Shown: piece after piece, positions 59,743-64,000 of the stretch
How positions within the stretch are numbered: the stretch's first letter is position 1
How the letters are laid out: each line of letters begins with the position of its first letter
Assembly: GCF_001870485.1 (NCBI RefSeq)
Contig: NZ_MDKE01000011.1
Span: 248,001-312,000 of the forward strand
Reading direction: 5' to 3'
DNA: 64,000 nucleotides
Origin: Oceanisphaera psychrotolerans
Lineage (GTDB): Bacteria; Pseudomonadota; Gammaproteobacteria; Enterobacterales; Aeromonadaceae
Notes under the pieces: model-generated
Seen by the model: only the letters and a program-made list of their open reading frames with translations
What the model was told of the DNA's origin: nothing
Database searches by the model: none
Translations under genes and position numbers: made by a program

Positions 59743-61744
59743 CAGGATACTGATCGCCAACCGGGGCGAAATTGCCTGCCGCATCATCCGTACCGCCCGC
59801 CGGCTCGGCATCGAGACGGTAGCGGTCTATTCCGACGCCGATGCCCGGGCGGCGCATGTGGAGCTGGCCGACGAGGCCTGGCGTCTGGGGCCGGCCCCGG
59901 CCGCCGAGAGTTATCTCCGCCAGGATAAGTTGCTGGATATCGCCAAGGCCTGTGGTGCCGAGGCCATTCATCCCGGCTACGGCTTTCTGTCGGAGAATGC
60001 CGGCTTCGCCCACGCCTGTGCCGAACAGGGGCTTGTCTTTATCGGCCCGCCCGCCACCGCCATCGAAGCCATGGGTTCCAAGTCCGCCGCCAAGGCACTG
60101 ATGGCCGCCGCCGGGGTGCCGGTGGTGCCCGGTTATCACGGTGCCAATCAGGACGCCGAACAATTGCGCCGAGAGGCGGAACGATGCGGCTTTCCGCTGC
60201 TGCTGAAGGCGGTGGCCGGCGGCGGCGGCAAGGGCATGCGGGTGGTACATGGCATCGATGAGTTCGACGAGGCACTGGCGGCGGCCCGCCGCGAGGCCAA
60301 CGCCGCCTTCGGTGACGACGCCATGCTGCTCGAGCGCTACCTGCCCAAGGCCCGCCATGTGGAGGTGCAGGTGTTCTGCGACCAGTTCGGCCACGGCATC
60401 TATCTGTCGGAACGGGACTGCTCGGTGCAGCGCCGTCACCAGAAGGTACTGGAAGAAGCCCCCGCTCCCGGCCTGTCGCCACAAATCCGGCTTGCCATGG
60501 GCGAAGCCGCGGTCAAGGCGGCGTTGGCCATCAACTACCGGGGCGCCGGTACCCTGGAGTTTCTGTACCAGGCCGACGGCCGCTTCTACTTCATGGAGAT
60601 GAACACCCGCCTGCAGGTGGAGCACCCGGTCACCGAGCTGGTCACCCACCTGGATCTGGTGGAGTGGCAGTTGCGCGTCGCCGCCGGTGAGCCACTGCCA
60701 CTGACTCAGGAACAGGTGAAGATCCGGGGTCACGCCGTGGAGGCACGGGTGTATGCCGAGGATCCGGAGCACGACTTCCTTCCCGCCGCCGGTACCCTGC
60801 ACCATCTGCACGAGCCCGCCACCGGCGCCGATATCATACCCGGTGCCATAATACGACTGGATACCGGCGTGCGTCAGGGCGACGACGTCGGGATCTTCTA
60901 CGACCCGCTGATCGCCAAGCTGATCGTCTGGGCCGAATATCGAGATCAGGCCCTGCGCCAATTGACCCGCTCTCTGGCTCAGTATCGCATCGGCGGGGTG
61001 CGCACCAACCTGCGCTTTCTTCATGCCCTGGCCGGGTCGGCGCCGCTGCGGGCCGCCGAGCTGCATACCGGTTATATCGAACAGCATGGTGAGTGGCTGT
61101 TTGCTCCGCCCGGCCTGGAACCAGCCCGGCTGCTGGCGCTCTGTGCCGCCTTTGTGCTGCTCAGCGAACCGCAACCGGCCCCCTCCCCCTTTGCCGGCCA
61201 CCGGGGCTGGTGGCTCAACCTGCCGGCCCGACGACAACTGGCATTCGAGTATGAAGGCGAGGCTCATCGACTCGATATCAGGAGCGAGTCCGATGAGTAT
61301 TTGATAACGCTCGACAACCGGCAGCACCGCCTCACCGCCGAGTTACAGTGGGAACAATTACAGGCGGTGATCGACGGCATGCCGCTGCGTTGCCACCTGG
61401 CCCGACATAATGACCAGCTATGGCTGTTTTATCGCGGCGAGCGTTTCGACGTACGGCTGCACACTCCCGATTACGAACAGCAGTCAACACATCATGGCGG
61501 CGGCCTCTGTGCCCCCATGCCCGGGGTGATCAGCCAGCTCAAGGTGGCGGTGGGCGACCCAGTTGTCGCCGGCCAGACCCTGTTAATCCTGGAGGCGATG
61601 AAAATGGAACACCCCATTGTCGCCCCCACCGCCGGTCGAGTGGCCGAACTGTATTACCGGGAAGGTAGCCAGGTTGGTGAAGGCGCCGAGCTGCTGCGAC
61701 TGGAGCCCGAACAGGATCGAGAGCAGGAGCAAGAGGCACCATGA
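59735..61744 (+). CDS. liuD: 3-methylcrotonyl-CoA carboxylase, biotin-carboxylase/BCCP subunit
   Basis: A 669-aa MccA. The start MFNRILIANRGEIACRII is the conserved N-terminus and follows AAGG; longer readings from 59669 are rejected. Biotin carboxylase: ATP-grasp glycine loop VAGGGGKGMRVV at about residue 158 and EMNTRLQVEHPVTELVT. The C-terminal biotinyl domain has the attachment lysine in LEAMKMEHPIVAP (about residue 625). Overlaps both neighbours (8 bp and 4 bp). Confidence 0.96.
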   Translation: MFNRILIANRGEIACRIIRTARRLGIETVAVYSDADARAAHVELADEAWRLGPAPAAESYLRQDKLLDIAKACGAEAIHPGYGFLSENAGFAHACAEQGLVFIGPPATAIEAMGSKSAAKALMAAAGVPVVPGYHGANQDAEQLRREAERCGFPLLLKAVAGGGGKGMRVVHGIDEFDEALAAARREANAAFGDDAMLLERYLPKARHVEVQVFCDQFGHGIYLSERDCSVQRRHQKVLEEAPAPGLSPQIRLAMGEAAVKAALAINYRGAGTLEFLYQADGRFYFMEMNTRLQVEHPVTELVTHLDLVEWQLRVAAGEPLPLTQEQVKIRGHAVEARVYAEDPEHDFLPAAGTLHHLHEPATGADIIPGAIIRLDTGVRQGDDVGIFYDPLIAKLIVWAEYRDQALRQLTRSLAQYRIGGVRTNLRFLHALAGSAPLRAAELHTGYIEQHGEWLFAPPGLEPARLLALCAAFVLLSEPQPAPSPFAGHRGWWLNLPARRQLAFEYEGEAHRLDIRSESDEYLITLDNRQHRLTAELQWEQLQAVIDGMPLRCHLARHNDQLWLFYRGERFDVRLHTPDYEQQSTHHGGGLCAPMPGVISQLKVAVGDPVVAGQTLLILEAMKMEHPIVAPTAGRVAELYYREGSQVGEGAELLRLEPEQDREQEQEAP

Positions 61745-62637
61745 GCAACAAGGTCAGGCTGGTGGAAGTCGGCCCCCGGGACGGGCTGCAGAATGAGCCG
61801 GGTTCGGTGCCATCCGCCATCAAAATCACGTTGGTCGAGCGGCTGGCCGACTGCGGCCTGTGCCATATCGAGGCCGCCAGTTTCGTCTCGCCCAAGTGGG
61901 TGCCGCAGATGGCCGACGGCCACGCGATACTCACCGGCATTCGACGCCAGCCTGGCGTGATCTACAGCGCCCTGACCCCCAACCTCAAGGGACTGGAGGC
62001 AGCGATAGCCGCCGGTGTTGACGAAGTGGCGGTGTTTACCGCCGCCTCCGAGTCATTCTGCCGGCGCAACATCAACTGCTCCATCGACGAGAGTCTGGCC
62101 CGCTTCACCCCACTGCTGGCAAAGGCCCGGCAACACCGGCTCAAGGTTCGCGGCTATGTGTCCACCGCGCTCGGCTGCCCCTATGAAGGCAACATTGCCC
62201 CCGCCGCCGTGGCCCGGGTAGCCGGCGCCCTGTATCGGATCGGCTGCATGGAAATCTCCCTCGGCGACACCATCGGCACCGGCACGCCGAACCAGGCCTG
62301 CGCCATGCTGGCCGCAGTACGTCAGGAAGTGCCCATCACGCAGCTCGCCGTGCATTTTCACGATACCTACGGCCAGGCTCTGGCCAACATTTATGCAGTG
62401 CTGGAACAAGGGATTCGCATCATCGACAGCTCGGTCGCCGGCCTCGGCGGCTGCCCCTACGCCCCCGGCGCCTCGGGCAACGTCGCCACCGAAGACGTGG
62501 TTTATCTGCTCAACGGGCTGGGCATAGATACCGGGGTGGATCTCGGCCGGCTGGTGGATACCGGCCGCTGGATAAGCCAACAGCTGGGTCGGCCCAACGG
62601 TTCAAAAACAGGCCGCGCCTGGAAGAATGAGAGCTGA
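61741..62637 (+). CDS. liuE: Hydroxymethylglutaryl-CoA lyase
   Basis: A 298-aa TIM-barrel lyase splitting HMG-CoA into acetyl-CoA and acetoacetate. The N-terminal VEVGPRDGLQNEPG supplies the catalytic Arg-Asp; EAASFVSPKWVPQMAD, VHFHDTYGQALANIY (metal-binding HxH) and the active-site Cys loop in GLGGCPYAPGASGN are intact. It is the last gene of the liu operon, overlapping liuD by ATGA, and is followed by copy 6 of the structured repeat. Confidence 0.96.
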   Translation: MSNKVRLVEVGPRDGLQNEPGSVPSAIKITLVERLADCGLCHIEAASFVSPKWVPQMADGHAILTGIRRQPGVIYSALTPNLKGLEAAIAAGVDEVAVFTAASESFCRRNINCSIDESLARFTPLLAKARQHRLKVRGYVSTALGCPYEGNIAPAAVARVAGALYRIGCMEISLGDTIGTGTPNQACAMLAAVRQEVPITQLAVHFHDTYGQALANIYAVLEQGIRIIDSSVAGLGGCPYAPGASGNVATEDVVYLLNGLGIDTGVDLGRLVDTGRWISQQLGRPNGSKTGRAWKNES

Positions 62638-62650
62638 AAGCATCGTAATA

Positions 62651-62767
62651 CGAAGCAGCAGCACGGTTGCGCTACGCCGACACGCTTCAAGCCCATCCAT
62701 GGGACGCTCGGCAAATGTCATCCATGACATTTGACGGTCGGCTCCGGCAATCCCCACTGTTGTTTCG
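62651..62767 (+). repeat. Structured intergenic repeat, copy 6
   Basis: Outer arms CGAAGCAGCAG/CTGTTGTTTCG pair fully if G-U pairs are allowed. Second stem GCCGAC/GTCGGC. Inner hairpins CCCA-TCCA-TGGG (62692-62703) and CAAATGTCA-TCCA-TGACATTTG (62712-62733). It lies between the liuE and mdh stop codons, so it could also serve as an operon 3' end. Confidence 0.88.
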
Positions 62768-62898
62768 AACAACTTCGACGCCGCCAGGAAGCTGTCAGTC
62801 AGTAGTGGGGCCTCAACAATGCCGGAATTCGCGATGCTCATTCCAGCCTGCGCCCCTCTGGTCCCTGCTCCCAAGTCCCCAATCCCTGCTTTCAAAAA

Positions 62899-62926
62899 CA
62901 AAAAGGGAGCCGAAGCTCCCTTTTTC
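62899..62926. terminator. Bidirectional terminator between liuE and mdh
   Basis: AAAAGGGAGC (62901-62910), loop CGAA, GCTCCCTTTTT. A-run and T-run on opposite sides allow use from both directions; it is 20 bp from the mdh stop. Confidence 0.92.
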
Positions 62927-62945
62927 ACCGGAACGAATTCGAACC

Positions 62946-63884
62946 TTACTGGTTGACGAACTCGACACCCTTGACGATATCGCCTTTCAGGGTTTCCAGC
63001 ATGCCGTCCATCGCGGCCTGTTCGAAGGCGCTGATGTCGCCGTAAGGCAGCACTTTTTCCACGCCGTTCTTGCCCAGCAGCACAGGCTGTGCGAAGAACT
63101 GAGCGTGCTCGCTGCCGCCGTCGACATAGGTGCATTCAACCACGTTGGCTTCACCCTGCATGGCCTTGACCAGAGACAGCGCGAAACGACAGGCAGCCTG
63201 ACCCATGGACAGGGTGGCGGAGCCGCCGCCGGCCTTGGCTTCAACGACTTCGGTACCGGCATTCTGGATGCGGTAGGTCAGCTTCTCGATTTCTTCATCG
63301 GAGAAAGAAGCGCCTTCAACCTGAGACAGCAGCGGCAGTATGGTCACGCCGCTGTGGCCACCGATAACCGGCACCTTGACGTCGGACACGTTCAGGCCCT
63401 TGGCTTCGGCCACGAAGGTCTCGGCGCGGATCACGTCCAGAGTGGTGATACCGAACAGCTTGTTCTTGTCGTAGACACCGGCTTTCTTCAGCACTTCGGC
63501 GGCGATCGGCACAGTGGTGTTCACCGGGTTGGTGATGATGGCGATACAGGCCTGAGGACAGGCAGCAGCGGCTTTTTCGATCAGGTTCTTGACGATACCG
63601 GCGTTCACATTGAACAGGTCGGCACGGTCCATGCCCGGCTTGCGGGCTACACCGGCGGAGATCAGCACGATGTCGGCGCCTTCAAGCGCAGGAGTCGGAT
63701 CTTCACCACCAAAACCAACAACGCTCACTGCGGTCGGGATATGGCTCAGATCGGCGGCAACACCGGGAGTTACGGGGGCGATATCGTACAGGCTTAATGC
63801 AGAACCGGCAGGCAGGTTGTTTTTCAACAGCAGGGCCAGAGCCTGGCCGATACCACCGGCGGCTCCAAGTACGGCAACTTTCAT
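62946..63884 (-). CDS. mdh: Malate dehydrogenase
   Basis: A 312-aa NAD-dependent enzyme of the citric-acid cycle, of the enterobacterial/mitochondrial-like type. NAD motif [18 protein letters not shown], substrate loop [16 protein letters not shown], and catalytic [14 protein letters not shown]. Full length, no break. The start ATG is complementary to 63882-63884, and 116 bp of its upstream region is included, in which I see no clear operator. Confidence 0.98.
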   Translation of the reverse strand: MKVAVLGAAGGIGQALALLLKNNLPAGSALSLYDIAPVTPGVAADLSHIPTAVSVVGFGGEDPTPALEGADIVLISAGVARKPGMDRADLFNVNAGIVKNLIEKAAAACPQACIAIITNPVNTTVPIAAEVLKKAGVYDKNKLFGITTLDVIRAETFVAEAKGLNVSDVKVPVIGGHSGVTILPLLSQVEGASFSDEEIEKLTYRIQNAGTEVVEAKAGGGSATLSMGQAACRFALSLVKAMQGEANVVECTYVDGGSEHAQFFAQPVLLGKNGVEKVLPYGDISAFEQAAMDGMLETLKGDIVKGVEFVNQ

Positions 63885-64000
63885 GACTGAACTCCGTTAT
63901 TATTGGGTTATTAGGCGTTTCCTAGGGCTTAAGCAACATAGCGAAAGCGCCACAGAAAAACAATGATTAAGGGATGCCGAATATGCCGTTCTGTGAGACA

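Overview
The window looks like the chromosome of a GC-rich gammaproteobacterium, probably an aquatic member of the Aeromonadales (Oceanimonas/Oceanisphaera/Zobellella type). The basis is the order mutS, rpoS, nlpD, yqaA, pcm, surE, truD, ispF, ispD, ftsB, eno, pyrG, which is classical for this class, next to an ETF block and a leucine/valine catabolic block. The genus is inferred from gene order only.

Layout. 1-8.7 kb: urea ABC transporter genes urtABC (urtC runs off the left edge). Upstream, on the same strand, is a two-component pair whose kinase is fused to an NCS1-type nucleobase permease. 8.9-31.9 kb: a genomic island. At its right end it has a tyrosine integrase reading inward from next to mutS, and at its left end a stub of a second, related integrase. 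Its left half holds DUF932, YqaJ exonuclease, a frameshifted RDF-like gene, RadC/JAB and DUF1232 genes, then a UvrD-like helicase with a Gre-factor-like N-terminal segment. The middle is a leftward, tightly overlapped defence operon: ribbon-helix-helix regulator, SNF2 helicase (shifted at an A8 run), AAA ATPase, TOPRIM-like DUF4276, type III-like Mod methylase and Res helicase-nuclease, then an unknown 298-aa protein. The right part is an AT-rich satellite-like module: Gp2-like protein, AlpA regulator, winged-helix protein, a gene behind two 23-bp direct repeats, and the integrase. 32-44 kb: housekeeping genes. 44.7-48.2 kb: electron-transfer flavoprotein genes and the ETF:quinone oxidoreductase. 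48.4-55.8 kb: leftward valine/short-chain acyl-CoA degradation genes. 56-62.6 kb: rightward leucine (liu) pathway. 62.9-63.9 kb: mdh.

How the parts work together. Isobutyryl- and isovaleryl-CoA dehydrogenases in the catabolic blocks would pass electrons to ETF (EtfAB) and then to quinone through ETF-QO. The liu operon ends in HMG-CoA lyase, giving acetyl-CoA and acetoacetate, with a thiolase alongside. The permease-kinase fusion probably senses a nucleobase-like or urea-related nitrogen compound and controls the urt genes downstream of it.

Two cross-cutting observations. First, several indispensable or highly conserved genes (eno, pyrG, nlpD, mmsA, an SDR) carry frame breaks that a single missing base would explain. 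These look like sequencing deletions, not pseudogenes. The SNF2 break has the opposite sign and lies in a homopolymer, so it deserves separate treatment. Second, the catabolic region contains six copies of a roughly 95-120 bp intergenic element that folds into an outer stem with two inner hairpins. Their loops are conserved (usually TCCA/TCCC) while their stem sequences covary. I found no tRNA, rRNA or CRISPR array.
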